A stretch of 64,000 nt of DNA from Hymenobacter sp. YIM 151858-1 (GCF_025979705.1 NZ_CP110138.1:36857-100856), one strand, 5' to 3'; positions 53,435 to 62,398 are shown, counted from the stretch's first letter. Notes: generated by a model from the sequence alone, not told the origin. Translations and numbers: made by a program.

Positions 53435-53986
53435 CTACGACTTTTTCACCAGGGCCATGCCGCACTTGGGGCAGCTGCCGGGCTGGGTGCTGGCCGAGCC
53501 TTCGCAGTTCATGGGGCAGGCGTACGCGGCCGATAGGGCTTTGCCGGCTTTCGCTGCCGCGTCCAGCTTTTCAAAGCGGGCGCTGAGCGAGCTGCCGTTG
53601 GCCTTCAGGCTGACAATGGCCGTGCGCAGGGTGGTGCCGGCGGGTACGGCGGCCACCAAGTGGTCCCCGGCCGGGGTGAGCTTCACGCTGGCGGTTTGGC
53701 CCGTTGTGCTCAGCAGCATGGCCGTGCCGGTGGTGCGCTCCAGGGGCAGGGCGTTTTCCTTGGCGTCGAGCAGGTACACGTGCACCTGGCCCGCCTGCTG
53801 CACCAGCTCGATGTGGTACTTGCCGGCCGTGCGCACGGTGCCGCCGTGGGGGGATTTGTGGGCGTGGGTTTCGCCGGCGGCCTTGTGGCCGTGGGCGGCG
53901 GTGCCGGGCTTGTGGCTGTGCTGGGCGGCAACGGTGAGCGGCGCGGCCAACAACAAAGCAGCGGCGAGAACTTGCAGGATTTTCAT
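53435..53986 (-). CDS. Periplasmic heavy-metal-binding-domain protein
   Basis: 183 residues from the ATG at 53986 (MKILQVLAAALLLAAPLTVAAQ signal peptide). A His-rich stretch (HSHKPGTAAHGHKAAGETHAHKSPHGG) follows, then a small beta domain (KYHIELVQQAGQVHVYLLDAKENALPL). At the end is a zinc-ribbon-like heavy-metal-binding domain, YACPMNCEGSASTQPGSCPKCGM. This YxCPM..C..CGM pattern occurs in CusB tails and CopA-linked proteins. It probably buffers copper in the periplasm. Located 96 bp ahead of the channel gene and perhaps transcribed with it. Confidence 0.8.
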   Translation of the reverse strand: MKILQVLAAALLLAAPLTVAAQHSHKPGTAAHGHKAAGETHAHKSPHGGTVRTAGKYHIELVQQAGQVHVYLLDAKENALPLERTTGTAMLLSTTGQTASVKLTPAGDHLVAAVPAGTTLRTAIVSLKANGSSLSARFEKLDAAAKAGKALSAAYACPMNCEGSASTQPGSCPKCGMALVKKS

Positions 53987-54033
53987 GGGAAGAAAAGTCA
54001 ATCGTGGAGAGAAAAGCGGGCCGGGCCCGGAGG

Positions 54034-54756
54034 TCACATTTTGTCGGCGTTCTGGTTGTGCCAGTCTTTGAGCTGCTGGATTTCCTTTTCCTGGGCGTCA
54101 ATCATTTGCTGCGCCATTTCCTTGAGCTTGGTGTCCTTGCCGTGGGCCAGCTCGGCCTTGGCCATGTCCACCGCGCTCTGGTGGTGCACCGTCATGAGCA
54201 TGTTGAAGTTCATGTCGGGGTCGGCCACCGGCCGGGGCATGTTTTTCATCATGCCGTCCATCGAGGCCTTCATTTTGCTGGAGAAGGGGTCGTTGGGGTC
54301 GTTTGGCTGGTAGTTGGTCGGGGCGTTGTCGAGGCGGGTGGCCGCGGCTTCCAGCGCGGCGATTTCCCGCTGCTGGTCGGCTTTGATTTTCTCCGCCAGC
54401 TGGCGCATCGTTGCGTCTTTGCCGTCGCGCAGCTGCAGGTCGGCCATCACCACCGCGCCTTTGTGGTGCTCGAGCATGTGGTGGGCAAAGTCGTGGTCGG
54501 TGTTGCCCTTCATCGGCATGGCGTGCATCTTCTGCATCATCGCATTCATGGCGGCCAGCTGCGGCGAGCTGCCGGCTGCCTCGGCCGGGGCGTGGCCCAT
54601 GGCCGCGTGGTCCTCGCCGGCCATGTCGCCGGAGGCCGCGCTTTCCGGTGCAGTAGTAGTGGTAGCCGTTGAGTCAGCGGATTGGTCGGTGTTGCAGCCG
54701 GCGACGAGCAGCGAGCCAGTGCAAAGGGCGGCGAGGATAAAAGCGGAGGTTTTCAT
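54034..54756 (-). CDS. DUF305 lipoprotein (metal-binding, ferritin-like helices)
   Basis: 240 residues. Lipobox LVAGC (Cys about 21) marks a lipoprotein. Two DUF305 repeats, each with the H-H-x-G/S-A motif: FAHHMLEHHKGAVVMADLQL and MLMTVHHQSAVDMAKAEL, plus Met/His-rich helices (MNAMMQKMHAMPMKGNTDHD). DUF305 proteins are regularly found with copper and silver resistance genes and are proposed metal binders. A second member is at 60352. It lies between two heavy-metal-binding lipoproteins on the same strand. Confidence 0.8.
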   Translation of the reverse strand: MKTSAFILAALCTGSLLVAGCNTDQSADSTATTTTAPESAASGDMAGEDHAAMGHAPAEAAGSSPQLAAMNAMMQKMHAMPMKGNTDHDFAHHMLEHHKGAVVMADLQLRDGKDATMRQLAEKIKADQQREIAALEAAATRLDNAPTNYQPNDPNDPFSSKMKASMDGMMKNMPRPVADPDMNFNMLMTVHHQSAVDMAKAELAHGKDTKLKEMAQQMIDAQEKEIQQLKDWHNQNADKM

Positions 54757-54798
54757 GGGTTTGGTTGGGATTAGTGGGTGTACAAAACGGTGCCGGAG

Positions 54799-55746
54799 CT
54801 ACGCCTTCACGTTGATGGTGAAGTCACCGGTGTGAATCTTCCCCGCGTGGTTGAACTGCAGGAAGACGCGGTATAGGCCGGGCTTTTCGAAGTTGGTGTT
54901 GAAGCCGATGGCCGGGCCTTTGTCGGCCTGGTCGTTGGGGTGCACGTGCAGGTACTGCTCGGTGTCTTCGCTGATGACCACCACGTGGCCCAGGGCGCCC
55001 AGGTAGTTTTCCAGGTCTGTCACGGGCTGGCCGCCCTTGGTGATGTTGATTTTCATGCCCAGCAGCTGGCCTACTTTCAACTCCTTGTCAAAGGAGAGCG
55101 TGGCTTGGTAGCCGTCGCCGGCCCACTGCATGTCGTCGTTCTTAAACCTCACCGGCGCGTAGGCCGGGCCCTTCACCGTGAGGGGCTGGCGGCCCAGCTG
55201 GTGCCCCGAGCCGGTGGGCGTGTAGTCCTGAAACAGCACGTAGTCGCCGCCTTTGGGGAAGGTGTACTGCACCTTGTAGTCGCCGGCCGCGGTGTACTCG
55301 GGGTGTTCGTGGTAGAACTGGCCCAGGTCTTTGCTGACGATGATGAGGTGAATCTTCTTTTCGTGCACCACGTCCAGCGGCACGGGAGCCGAGGCATTGC
55401 CCATTTCCACGGGGGTAAAAGCCAGCGTGGTGGGCTGCCCGGCCGTCACTTCCGTGGGCGTGGGCACGAGCTTCATGTCGTAGGTCTTGCCATTGGCCAC
55501 CTTGTCGTTGTGCTCCAGGTTCATGCCGCATTTGGGGCACTTCTCCCCTTCTTTGGTGCTGGTCACTTCGGGGTGCATGGGGCAGGCGTAGGTGTGGCCG
55601 CCGCTGTGCTCGGCGGTGCCTTCGGCCGGGCCGTTGGTGGGCGTGGTGACGGTGTCGGTGGCGTTGCTGGACTCGGGGTTGGACGAGCAGCCGGCAACAG
55701 CCAGGGTGCCGGCCAGGGCCAGCAGGGAAAGCGGTAAGCGGTACAT
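54799..55746 (-). CDS. Heavy-metal-binding lipoprotein
   Basis: 315 residues from the ATG at 55746 (MYRLPLSLLALAGTLAVAGCSS, lipobox AVAGC); an ATG at 55770 would delay the signal. YACPMHPEVTSTKEGEKCPKCGM is the heavy-metal-binding domain. The remainder has beta-sandwich segments (IHLIIVSKDLGQFYHEHPEY, KPGLYRVFLQFNHAGKIHTGDFTINV) with many His and Met, similar to the cupredoxin-like C-terminal half of efflux-linked proteins. Probably anchored to the outer or inner membrane to collect copper. Confidence 0.75.
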   Translation of the reverse strand: MYRLPLSLLALAGTLAVAGCSSNPESSNATDTVTTPTNGPAEGTAEHSGGHTYACPMHPEVTSTKEGEKCPKCGMNLEHNDKVANGKTYDMKLVPTPTEVTAGQPTTLAFTPVEMGNASAPVPLDVVHEKKIHLIIVSKDLGQFYHEHPEYTAAGDYKVQYTFPKGGDYVLFQDYTPTGSGHQLGRQPLTVKGPAYAPVRFKNDDMQWAGDGYQATLSFDKELKVGQLLGMKINITKGGQPVTDLENYLGALGHVVVISEDTEQYLHVHPNDQADKGPAIGFNTNFEKPGLYRVFLQFNHAGKIHTGDFTINVKA

Positions 55747-55811
55747 AACAGAGGTGTGGGGGTTAGACATGAGGCCGCTGCCTGTTGCGGCCCGAGAACT
55801 TTGCCGGGGAA

Positions 55812-55943
55812 TTAAGTCTGCCACTGCTGCCAGAGCACGAAGCCCAGCACGGCGATTACCGCGGCATAGAGCAGGTAGGAAAGCCGGCGGCGAACCGGGC
55901 CCCGGGGGGCGGGTCCGCCCGCCTCCTGGCAACAACGCTTCAT
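55812..55943 (-). CDS. 43-aa single-pass membrane protein with Cys pair
   Basis: Start at the ATG at 55943: MKRCCQEAGGPAPRGPVRRRLSYLLYAAVIAVLGFVLWQQWQT. It has an N-terminal CC, a basic stretch and one membrane helix near the C-terminus. Too short to be found by family matching, but the charge bias (positive inside) and hydrophobic length are those of a real small membrane protein. It follows a strong terminator (56013-56055) and precedes the lipoprotein gene, so may start that operon. Confidence 0.45.
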   Translation of the reverse strand: MKRCCQEAGGPAPRGPVRRRLSYLLYAAVIAVLGFVLWQQWQT

Positions 55944-56012
55944 TGTTGGGGCGGGTAATCCAGGAAGAGATGGGATGGGGGCGCCAGGGCGCCGGGCGAA
56001 CACGCCACAGCA

Positions 56013-56055
56013 AAGGCCCGCCCCGAGCATAGCAGCGCTATGCCGGGGCGGGCCT
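56013..56055 (-). terminator. Strong GC-rich hairpin
   Basis: AAGGCCCGCCCCG and CGGGGCGGGCCTT (13-bp perfect outer stem) enclose an inner GCATAG/CTATGC stem. It lies 17 bp beyond the stop of the gene at 56072. Likely ends that transcript on the minus strand. Confidence 0.75.
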
Positions 56056-56071
56056 TCGGCTAATCAACCAA

Positions 56072-56554
56072 TCAGACCGTCAGGGACTGAATGAAAATGC
56101 GGATGTCGGGTATTTTGGGCGGCAGGTGCTCACGAAGCACCAGTACCACCGCGTTCGTGCGGTCCCATTGGCCCGCAGCCGGCCGGAAAAAGAAGTCGTT
56201 GCTGGCCGGCAGCAACGCGGGGGAAGTTACCAGCAACTGCTTTTCCCCGGGCGTCGTCAAGGACTTGAGAATGGCAGCCGAGTTGTCTTTGCAGCAATCC
56301 TCTTTGCCCGCGGGTTTGGAGTCGTGCCGGCCGTGTTCCGGCTGGGCTTTCACGGGCTTCGTTTGGGCCGTCGCCTGGCCGTGGCCGTGACAACCCGGAT
56401 GCGTGGGTTTCTCCACGACTTGAGGCTTGGCTACCGGGGCCGTCCCCGTTGAAGTGAGGGTAGCGCAATAGCACTGGCCCACGAACACGTTGACGAAGAC
56501 GAGCAGAAAGCTCGTCGCCAGCAAACGGCGGAAGGGGAACAGGCTACGAAACAT
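56072..56554 (-). CDS. Exported His/Cys-containing protein of unknown function
   Basis: 160 residues. Signal anchor RLLATSFLLVFVNVFVGQCYC, then His/Cys-rich mature region (PGCHGHGQATAQTKPVKAQPEHGRHD, KEDCCKDNS). This composition resembles small exported copper-responsive proteins such as DUF2946-type proteins, but I cannot assign a family. It is divergent from copA across a 420-bp gap (56555-56975) that carries two copper elements and no gene; the elements are oriented towards copA, so its own control is unclear. Confidence 0.6.
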   Translation of the reverse strand: MFRSLFPFRRLLATSFLLVFVNVFVGQCYCATLTSTGTAPVAKPQVVEKPTHPGCHGHGQATAQTKPVKAQPEHGRHDSKPAGKEDCCKDNSAAILKSLTTPGEKQLLVTSPALLPASNDFFFRPAAGQWDRTNAVVLVLREHLPPKIPDIRIFIQSLTV

Positions 56555-56748
56555 GACAGGTGCTAAGCAACTGCAAAACTACTATTCTGCGCAAAAAGTG
56601 CAGGACTGCTCCTTTACTGTAATTGCGGGCGAAGAGTTGCCGCGGGTCTGCATCAGGCCTGGAGCGGGGCGTCGCAATTTGGGCTGAATAAGCTTTGCGG
56701 CCCGTTTTTGCAGCTTTTCGTTTCCTGCGGGTACCACAACTAAGTGCA

Positions 56749-56760
56749 AAATTATGCAAG
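56749..56760 (+). promoter_or_regulatory. Copper-gene element AAATTATGCAAG (distal copA copy)
   Basis: Same 12 bases and orientation as the copy at 56848, 99 bp away. It is preceded by GTGCA so that TGCAA occurs twice at about one helical turn. Distal position (215 nt from copA) may allow cooperative binding or serve a further start site. Confidence 0.5.
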
Positions 56761-56847
56761 CCTGCGCCGCGATTATGTAAACGCTGCCTGTTGTTTGGCT
56801 TTTAACAACCTTACTTCCCCACGCAATTACCACCCGGTCAGGGCGTC

Positions 56848-56859
56848 AAATTATGCAAG
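56848..56859 (+). promoter_or_regulatory. Copper-gene element AAATTATGCAAG (proximal copA copy)
   Basis: 42 nt upstream of TTCCTTTG (56902-56909), a fair match to the Bacteroidota -7 box TAnnTTTG, and 116 nt from the copA start codon. This spacing matches the HMA chaperone and Csp-like genes (41 nt). Confidence 0.6.
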
Positions 56860-56975
56860 TTCGCAGCCGGATTTAGTACCAACTTCCGGCAACTGCCCCC
56901 GTTCCTTTGTAGCGTGATTTCACCTTTGGGCCACTGGCCTGCCAAGCGCGCAAATCCGCTACTGAGCTGTTACCT

Positions 56976-59249
56976 ATGGAACCAACGACCAGAACCGAGA
57001 CCCTCGACATCGAAGGCATGACTTGCGCCTCGTGCGCGGCCTTTGTCGAAAAGTCCCTGACCCGCACCCCCGGCGTGCAACGCGCCGTGGTCAACTTTGC
57101 CACGGAAAAAGCCACCGTGGATTACTTGCCCGCTCAGGCCACGCCCGCTACCCTCAAGCAAGCCGTGGTCATGGCCGGCTACGGCGTGACCGAGCGCGCC
57201 CCCGACACGAGTGCGGCCGACCGGCAGGCCGAAATCGACCAGCAGAAGGCCCTGGCCTACCAAAAGCTCAAGCGCCGCTTTTGGGTAGCCACGGCCTTGG
57301 CCATCGTCATCATGCCGCTGAGCATGCTGATGCTCTGGCCCGCGCTGATGGCACGCGTCAACATGCAATGGCTCAACTACGGCCTGCTGCTGCTGACCCT
57401 GCCGGTGCTGCTCTACAGCGGCCGCGAATTCTACACGTCGGCTTGGAACGGCTTCAAACACCGGGCCGCCAACATGGACACGCTCATTGCCGTGGGCACC
57501 GGCGCAGCCTTTCTGTATAGCCTCGCGGCGACCGTGGTGCCGGGCTGGTTTATGCGCCGCGGCATCATGCCTGAGGTGTACTACGATACCACGGCCACCA
57601 TCATTGCCCTGATTCTGCTGGGCAAGGTGCTGGAGTTGCGCGCCAAAACCCAGACCTCGGCCGCCATCAAGGCCTTGATGGGTTTGCAAGCTAAAACCGC
57701 CCGCGTGGTGCGCCCCGGGGGCCAGGAAGTGGACGTGCCCATTGAGCAGGTCCAGCTGAACGATATTATTGTGGTGCGCCCCGGCGAAAAAGTCGCCACC
57801 GACGGCATCATCGAAGCCGGTCACTCGGCCGTGGACGAGGCCATGCTCACGGGCGAAAGCCTGCCGGTGGAGAAGAAGGAAGGCGACCCCGTGTTCGGGG
57901 CGACGCTCAACAAGACCGGTTCCTTCCGCTTCCGCGTGACCAAAGTGGGCGCCGACACTATGCTGTCGCAAATCGTGAAGCTGGTGGAAGATGCGCAGGG
58001 CAGCCGGGCACCCATCCAGCGGCTGGCCGACAAGGTTAGCGCCATCTTCGTGCCCACGGTGGTTGTTATTGCTATCCTCACCTTCGTGCTGTGGTTCGAC
58101 CTGGCGCCGGTAGAAGCGCGCCTGCCGCTGGCGCTGGTCAACTTCGTGGCCGTGCTCATCATTGCTTGCCCCTGCGCGCTGGGTCTGGCCACGCCCACGG
58201 CCATCATGGTCAGCACCGGCAAGGGCGCCGAGCACGGCGTGCTCATCCGCAACGCCGAGGCGCTGGAAAAAGCTTACCAAGTCAACACCGTGCTGCTCGA
58301 CAAAACCGGTACCATTACCCGGGGTGAGCCGGCCGTGACCGACTTTAGTCCGGCCGACGGGCAGGATGCAAGCCAGCTGTTGCAAGCAGTGGCCGCCGTG
58401 GAGCGGCAGAGCGAACACCCCTTGGCGGAAGCGGTGGTGCGCTTCGCCGATGCCCGGCACACGCCGCTGGTCGCGGCCAGCGGGTTCCGGGCGGTGGAGG
58501 GCAAGGGCGCCCAGGCCACGGTCAACGGCCAGCCCGTGCTCATCGGCAATTTGCGCCTGCTCGAAGAAGCCGGTATTTCCTTGCCCCCGGCCGTGCGCCG
58601 GCAGGCCGAGGCGCTGCTGGCCCAGGCCAAGACGGTGCTCTACGTGGCCGTGGCCGGCCAAGCCGCGGGGGTAATCGGCGTGGCCGACACCGTGCGCGAC
58701 ACCTCCCGGGCCGCCATTCAAGGGCTGCAGGCGCTGGGCATCGAAGTGGTGATGATGACCGGCGACAACCCCCAGACCGCCGCGCAGGTGGCCGCGCAGG
58801 TGGGCATCAAGCGCTATTTCGCCGAGGTGCTGCCCCAGGACAAGGCTGGCAAAGTCAAGGAGCTGCAGGCCGAGGGCCGCACGGTGGCCATGGTGGGCGA
58901 CGGCATCAACGACGCGCCCGCCCTGGCCCAGGCCGACATCGGTTTGGCCATGGGCGGCGGCACCGACGTGGCCATGGAAGCCGCCGGCATCACCCTCATG
59001 CGCTCCGATTTGCAGGGCGTGGTCACGGCCATCGACCTCTCGCGCCAGACCATCCGCACCATCAAGCAGAACCTGTTTTTTGCCTTCATCTACAACACCC
59101 TGGGCATCCCGGTGGCGGCGGGCCTGCTCTACCCGGTCTTTGGCTGGCTGCTCTCGCCCATGCTGGCGGCCGCGGCCATGGCCCTGAGCTCGGTTTCGGT
59201 GCTCACCAACTCGCTGCGGCTGCGCGGCTTCACCCCCGTTAAATCCTAA
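56976..59249 (+). CDS. copA: Cu(I)-exporting P1B-type ATPase
   Basis: 757 residues. One N-terminal HMA domain with GMTCASC (Cys17, Cys20), paired membrane helices, the actuator TGES ([14 protein letters not shown]), the transport motif CPC at residues 398-400 ([15 protein letters not shown]), phosphorylation motif DKTGTITRG near 442, the [10 protein letters not shown] (HP) motif, [10 protein letters not shown] and a final helix pair. The CPC and the single MTCASC point to Cu(I)/Ag(I) export from the cytosol. It is first in a unit with cupredoxin and AraC genes and carries the shared copper element upstream. Confidence 0.95.
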   Translation: MEPTTRTETLDIEGMTCASCAAFVEKSLTRTPGVQRAVVNFATEKATVDYLPAQATPATLKQAVVMAGYGVTERAPDTSAADRQAEIDQQKALAYQKLKRRFWVATALAIVIMPLSMLMLWPALMARVNMQWLNYGLLLLTLPVLLYSGREFYTSAWNGFKHRAANMDTLIAVGTGAAFLYSLAATVVPGWFMRRGIMPEVYYDTTATIIALILLGKVLELRAKTQTSAAIKALMGLQAKTARVVRPGGQEVDVPIEQVQLNDIIVVRPGEKVATDGIIEAGHSAVDEAMLTGESLPVEKKEGDPVFGATLNKTGSFRFRVTKVGADTMLSQIVKLVEDAQGSRAPIQRLADKVSAIFVPTVVVIAILTFVLWFDLAPVEARLPLALVNFVAVLIIACPCALGLATPTAIMVSTGKGAEHGVLIRNAEALEKAYQVNTVLLDKTGTITRGEPAVTDFSPADGQDASQLLQAVAAVERQSEHPLAEAVVRFADARHTPLVAASGFRAVEGKGAQATVNGQPVLIGNLRLLEEAGISLPPAVRRQAEALLAQAKTVLYVAVAGQAAGVIGVADTVRDTSRAAIQGLQALGIEVVMMTGDNPQTAAQVAAQVGIKRYFAEVLPQDKAGKVKELQAEGRTVAMVGDGINDAPALAQADIGLAMGGGTDVAMEAAGITLMRSDLQGVVTAIDLSRQTIRTIKQNLFFAFIYNTLGIPVAAGLLYPVFGWLLSPMLAAAAMALSSVSVLTNSLRLRGFTPVKS

Positions 59250-59253
59250 GGTT

Positions 59254-59631
59254 ATGGATACTGCCGAAATCATCGTGACCCTGTCCGGGCTGGCGCTGGC
59301 CGGGTTTGTCATCTGGTACTTTTTCTTCTCGGCCCGCCAAACGGCCAGCGCCGTGTCAAGCTCGGGCGGGGTGCAGCAGGTGGACATCACCGTCAAGGGC
59401 GGCCACTCGCCCGACGTCATCGAGGTGGAGCGTGGCAAACCCGTGCAGCTGAGCTTTTACCGCGACGAGGAAAACTCCTGCTCCGAGGAGCTGCTGCTGC
59501 CCGACTTCAGCATCCGCCGCGACCTGCCGGCCTACAAAACCACTTTGGTAGAGCTGCTGCCCCAGCAGGCCGGCACGTTTACGTTCACTTGCGGCATGGG
59601 CATGCTGCGGGGCAGCCTGGTCGTTAAGTAA
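59254..59631 (+). CDS. Membrane-anchored cupredoxin-like protein
   Basis: 125 residues, 4 bp after copA. N-terminal membrane helix (IIVTLSGLALAGFVIWYFFFS) and an exported beta-barrel domain (DITVKGGHSPDVIEVERGKPVQLSFYRDEENSCSEELLLPDFSIRR, ending TFTFTCGMGMLRGSLVV). The two Cys and Met residues (ENSC, TCGMGM) are in the places where cupredoxin/EfeO-type domains bind copper. It probably accepts Cu from CopA at the outer face of the inner membrane. Translation is likely coupled to copA. Confidence 0.8.
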   Translation: MDTAEIIVTLSGLALAGFVIWYFFFSARQTASAVSSSGGVQQVDITVKGGHSPDVIEVERGKPVQLSFYRDEENSCSEELLLPDFSIRRDLPAYKTTLVELLPQQAGTFTFTCGMGMLRGSLVVK

Positions 59632-59640
59632 GCCCGTGCT

Positions 59641-60264
59641 ATGAACCACGCCCTTCCTGCCGGCCACATGCTGCCCCCGCCCGGGGTCCAGCGCCTGCTC
59701 ATTAAAAATATGGTGTGCCCCCAGTGCATCCGGGTGGTGCAGGAGGACCTGACGGCCCTGGGCCTGCAGGTGCACCGCGTGGTGCTGGGCGAGGCCGACG
59801 TAACGGCTCCCGACGGCGCCGAGCTGGAATGGGAGCCCATCCGGGCCTGCCTGCGCGATGCCGGCTTTGCGTTGCTGGAGGACCCCCGGGCCCAGCTGGT
59901 GGAACAAATTAAAACGGTGCTGGTGACCCTGATTCACTACCCGCCCCCCGGCCCGCGCCTGCTCAACTACTCTGACTACTTGGTGGAACATCTGGGCCGC
60001 GACTACCATTACCTCTCCCACTTGTTTTCCGCCGAGGAAGGGCTGACCATTGAGAAGTTTATCATCCGCCAGAAGGTCGAGCGCGCCAAAGAGCTTATCG
60101 GTTACGGCGAACTGAGCATTGCCGAGGTCAGCCGGCAACTGGGTTACAGCAGCCCGGCCCACCTAACGCGGCAATTCCGGCAAATCACCGGCCTTACCCC
60201 GAGTGAATTTCAGAAGCTGGGGCCGGCGAGTTCAGCCCGCCGTAGCCTGGATTCGTTGGTATAA
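59641..60264 (+). CDS. AraC regulator with intact HMA-like metal site
   Basis: 207 residues, 9 bp after the cupredoxin gene. Residues 18-90 form an HMA-like domain with M-V-C26-P-Q-C29 (LLIKNMVCPQCIRVVQEDLTALGLQVHRVVLGEADV). The C-terminal AraC double HTH includes LSIAEVSRQLGYSSPAHLTRQFRQITGLTPSEFQK. A metal-binding fold fused to AraC at the end of a copper operon is expected to sense cytosolic Cu(I) and activate the copper genes (inference). The sister at 45518 has lost the second Cys. The most likely binder of the AAATNATGCAAG elements. Confidence 0.85.
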   Translation: MNHALPAGHMLPPPGVQRLLIKNMVCPQCIRVVQEDLTALGLQVHRVVLGEADVTAPDGAELEWEPIRACLRDAGFALLEDPRAQLVEQIKTVLVTLIHYPPPGPRLLNYSDYLVEHLGRDYHYLSHLFSAEEGLTIEKFIIRQKVERAKELIGYGELSIAEVSRQLGYSSPAHLTRQFRQITGLTPSEFQKLGPASSARRSLDSLV

Positions 60265-60269
60265 GCCAG

Positions 60270-60281
60270 AAATTATGCAAG
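60270..60281 (+). promoter_or_regulatory. Copper-gene element AAATTATGCAAG (DUF305 gene)
   Basis: 6 bp after the AraC stop and 70 nt before the ATG of the DUF305 gene. A convincing -7 box at the usual 41-42 nt is not seen here, so this copy is less certain functionally. The following GCGAAAGGCTC nearly repeats the flank of the copy at 45538. Confidence 0.5.
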
Positions 60282-60351
60282 CGAAAGGCTCTGTTGTGTA
60301 AAAACAACCTCGCCAAGCCGACCGTTGTCACGCTTATTCACCACTAATTTA

Positions 60352-60975
60352 ATGCGCATGCTCTCCCGCCGCTTTTTTCGCCTGCCCCTGCTTTCCCTGC
60401 TTCTGATAGGGGTGCTGGTAACATCCTGCAAGAAGGACCACGACCAGCACACGAAACACGATAGTCCTTACATGAAAATCATGATGGACATGATGGCTCA
60501 AATGGACGCGCAGGCCAAAACCCAAGACCCCGACCACGACTTTGCTGCCCAAATGGTGCTGCACCACGATGCCGCCATCAAAATGGCCCAAGAAGAACTG
60601 CGCACGGGCACTAACCAGGAGATGAAGACCACGGCCCAGGACATCATCACCAAGCAGCAGGCTGAAATTGGCCAGTTCAACGCCTTTCTGGGTAGCCACC
60701 AACCGCAAACGCCGCTGGTGCCGCAGTTCAACCAGCTGCAGAAAACCAACATGGACCGCATGATGGCTGCCAGCGACGCCCGCACGTTGACGGGCCGGCC
60801 GGATTACGATTTCGCCCAACTCATGGTGGACCACCACCAGGCCGCCATCGACAACTCCGAGGCCCTGCTGCAGCACGGGCGCCACGCCACCACCCGTAGC
60901 ATGGCCCAAGCCATCATTGCCGACCAGCGTCAGGAAATTGCGGCGCTGCAGAATTGGTTGACGCGCAACCGCTAA
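60352..60975 (+). CDS. DUF305 lipoprotein
   Basis: 207 residues from the ATG at 60352. Signal region RLPLLSLLLIGVLVTSC has a lipobox-like VTSC at Cys about 24. Two repeats with H-H-x-A-A: FAAQMVLHHDAAIKMAQEEL and FAQLMVDHHQAAIDNSEALL, as in other DUF305 proteins. Met- and His-rich (MKIMMDMMAQMDAQ). Paralogue of the gene at 54034. It follows copA-cupredoxin-araC but has its own copper element in front, so is probably induced separately. Confidence 0.8.
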   Translation: MRMLSRRFFRLPLLSLLLIGVLVTSCKKDHDQHTKHDSPYMKIMMDMMAQMDAQAKTQDPDHDFAAQMVLHHDAAIKMAQEELRTGTNQEMKTTAQDIITKQQAEIGQFNAFLGSHQPQTPLVPQFNQLQKTNMDRMMAASDARTLTGRPDYDFAQLMVDHHQAAIDNSEALLQHGRHATTRSMAQAIIADQRQEIAALQNWLTRNR

Positions 60976-60993
60976 GCACCGGTACGTTCTGGC

Positions 60994-61024
60994 AAAGGCA
61001 GCTCTGTTCGGGCTGCCTTTTTTT
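60994..61024 (+). terminator. Intrinsic terminator after the DUF305 gene
   Basis: AAAGGCAGC, nine bases, GCTGCCTTT, then a run of T to 61024; 18 bp after the stop codon. Confidence 0.85.
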
Positions 61025-61046
61025 CGCTCCGCTGTTACGAGCTTCC

Positions 61047-61823
61047 ATGCTTGCCTGCTCTGTTCTGCATCGCCTCCGAAACATCGCCGCCGGTCTGGTG
61101 CTGCTACTCGGCGGTTGCCGCTCCACGGCTGTAACTCCCCGGTTTGCCCCGGCCGCTTATTCCTTTACGCAGCGCCCGGTGACGCGCCTGGACACGACGC
61201 TGGCCGCCGCCCCTGAACGTTCTACTGCCCCGCCGCGGCCGGCGAAGAGGGGAGCGCGCCCCCGGGCGGTGTACTCGCTGAACGAGAGGCCCTTGGAGAA
61301 AAAGGGACAGGCACCCCAATCGAATAGAAGTTATCCAACCACAACGACGGCCGATACGGCGAAGAACTCAGCCCGTGCAGCGACGCCGCGCGAGCTTGGC
61401 AAGCCTTTACCCAAACTAGTAAGCGCCAAAACGCTGGTGCATTATAGCTTGCACTTCGTGTTTCCGGTCGTGCTGGCGTTGGTGTTCTTTCCTGCGATGT
61501 GGCAAACTGCCTACCTGATTATGCTGGCCACGATGCTCATTGACCTGGACCACTTGTTAGCCACTCCCGTCTTTGACCCCTTGCGCTGCAGCATAGGCTT
61601 CCACCCGCTGCACTCGTTTTATGCCATCCCGGTGTATGTGCTGCTGCTGTTGCTGCCACCGCCCATGAACGTCATCGCCGTGGGCGTGCTGTTTCACCTG
61701 TTCACCGATACGGTGGACTGCCTATGGTCCTTCCGCTACTGCCGCGAGTGCTATCTCAACTCCCGCATTCGTGGTTTGGTCGACTGGGCGCGGAAGCTGC
61801 TGGGCCTTGAGGTGGTCAGGTAA
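61047..61823 (+). CDS. Lipoprotein-led DUF6122 membrane protein
   Basis: 258 residues from the ATG at 61047 (MLACSVLHRLRNIAAGLVLLLGGCRS, lipobox LLGGC); the frame upstream crosses a terminator and is rejected. Residues about 27-120 are disordered and Pro/Arg-rich. Residues about 130-230 repeat the DUF6122 domain: VHYSLHFVFPVVLALVFFPAMW, MLIDLDHLLATPVFDPLRCSIGFHPLHSF, IPVYVLLLLL, VLFHLFTDTVDCLW. The same D-L-D-H and R-C-S-I-x-F-H residues as in the 46162 protein are kept. A lipoprotein signal on a membrane protein is odd and may be a recent fusion. Confidence 0.6.
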   Translation: MLACSVLHRLRNIAAGLVLLLGGCRSTAVTPRFAPAAYSFTQRPVTRLDTTLAAAPERSTAPPRPAKRGARPRAVYSLNERPLEKKGQAPQSNRSYPTTTTADTAKNSARAATPRELGKPLPKLVSAKTLVHYSLHFVFPVVLALVFFPAMWQTAYLIMLATMLIDLDHLLATPVFDPLRCSIGFHPLHSFYAIPVYVLLLLLPPPMNVIAVGVLFHLFTDTVDCLWSFRYCRECYLNSRIRGLVDWARKLLGLEVVR

Positions 61824-61908
61824 GTGGGGCAAGGAAGTAGTTTAGTACACATCGGTAACTGACACGTCACCTCTATTGGTATGCAAGTCAAAGCAATTTA
61901 GTGTAGTT

Positions 61909-62020
61909 TAATGCATATTATGCGTATCATTATGGCACTAAAACCTACTTAATGTAATGCATAGGTGTCATTAATCTTTTGGCAGATTTGTTGACCGGTT
62001 CGTTTGTTAATGCTATCTTT
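61909..62020. promoter_or_regulatory. Operator/promoter region of the second hipBA operon
   Basis: TAATGCATA (61909-61917) faces TATCATTA (61925-61932), an AT-rich near-palindrome. Further TTAATG/CATTAA words recur to 62053. A Bacteroidota-like promoter is possible with TTG at 61991-61993, 20 nt, then TATCTTTA at 62014. The gap 61824-62050 holds no gene. Confidence 0.45.
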
Positions 62021-62050
62021 ACGTGACATTAAGGCCGTGAACGGCAGTTA

Positions 62051-62398
62051 ATGACATGCAAAAGCATCATTATGGATTGGTACGCGCTATCAGACTTGGC
62101 CGCCGTTAAGGAAATTGGTCGGAACCTGCAGCAGATTCGTCTGAATCAGGACATCTCCCAGCAGGAACTGGCTGTCCAAACCGGTCTGAGCCGGTTGACT
62201 ATTAGCCAGGTTGAGAATGGACGCCCGGCGTCTACCCTGACCCTGGTGCAGCTGTTGCGGGCATTGGGGCGGCTTGATGTGCTGGAGGTGCTGGAAGAGT
62301 CCGCCACCATCAGCCCTTTGCAGGCGGCACGGCTGGCGCGCCAACAGCGGCAACGGGCCAGCCGCCGAGGGGAAGACACTTCAGCATCCGGTTTATGA
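62051..62398 (+). CDS. hipB: HipB-type Xre antitoxin
   Basis: 115 residues from the ATG at 62051 (an ATG at 62072 is possible). It has an Xre HTH: IGRNLQQIRLNQDISQQELAVQTGLSRLTISQVENGRPASTLTLVQLLRALGRLDVL. The C-terminal tail is basic (ARLARQQRQRASRRGED). The stop overlaps the hipA start (ATGA). It is a different lineage from the HipB at 6108, judging by the helix sequences. Expected to repress its operon at the 61909-62053 palindromes. Confidence 0.85.
   Translation: MTCKSIIMDWYALSDLAAVKEIGRNLQQIRLNQDISQQELAVQTGLSRLTISQVENGRPASTLTLVQLLRALGRLDVLEVLEESATISPLQAARLARQQRQRASRRGEDTSASGL

Noticed and set aside
56970..59438. 822-codon open frame on the - strand opposite copA
   Set aside because: Shadow of copA with repetitive His/Gly/Gln composition; copA has every P-type ATPase motif.
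61879..61890. TATGCAAG near 61880 as a sixth copper element
   Set aside because: Only the last eight bases match; the AAAT part is missing and the next gene is a toxin-antitoxin operon.
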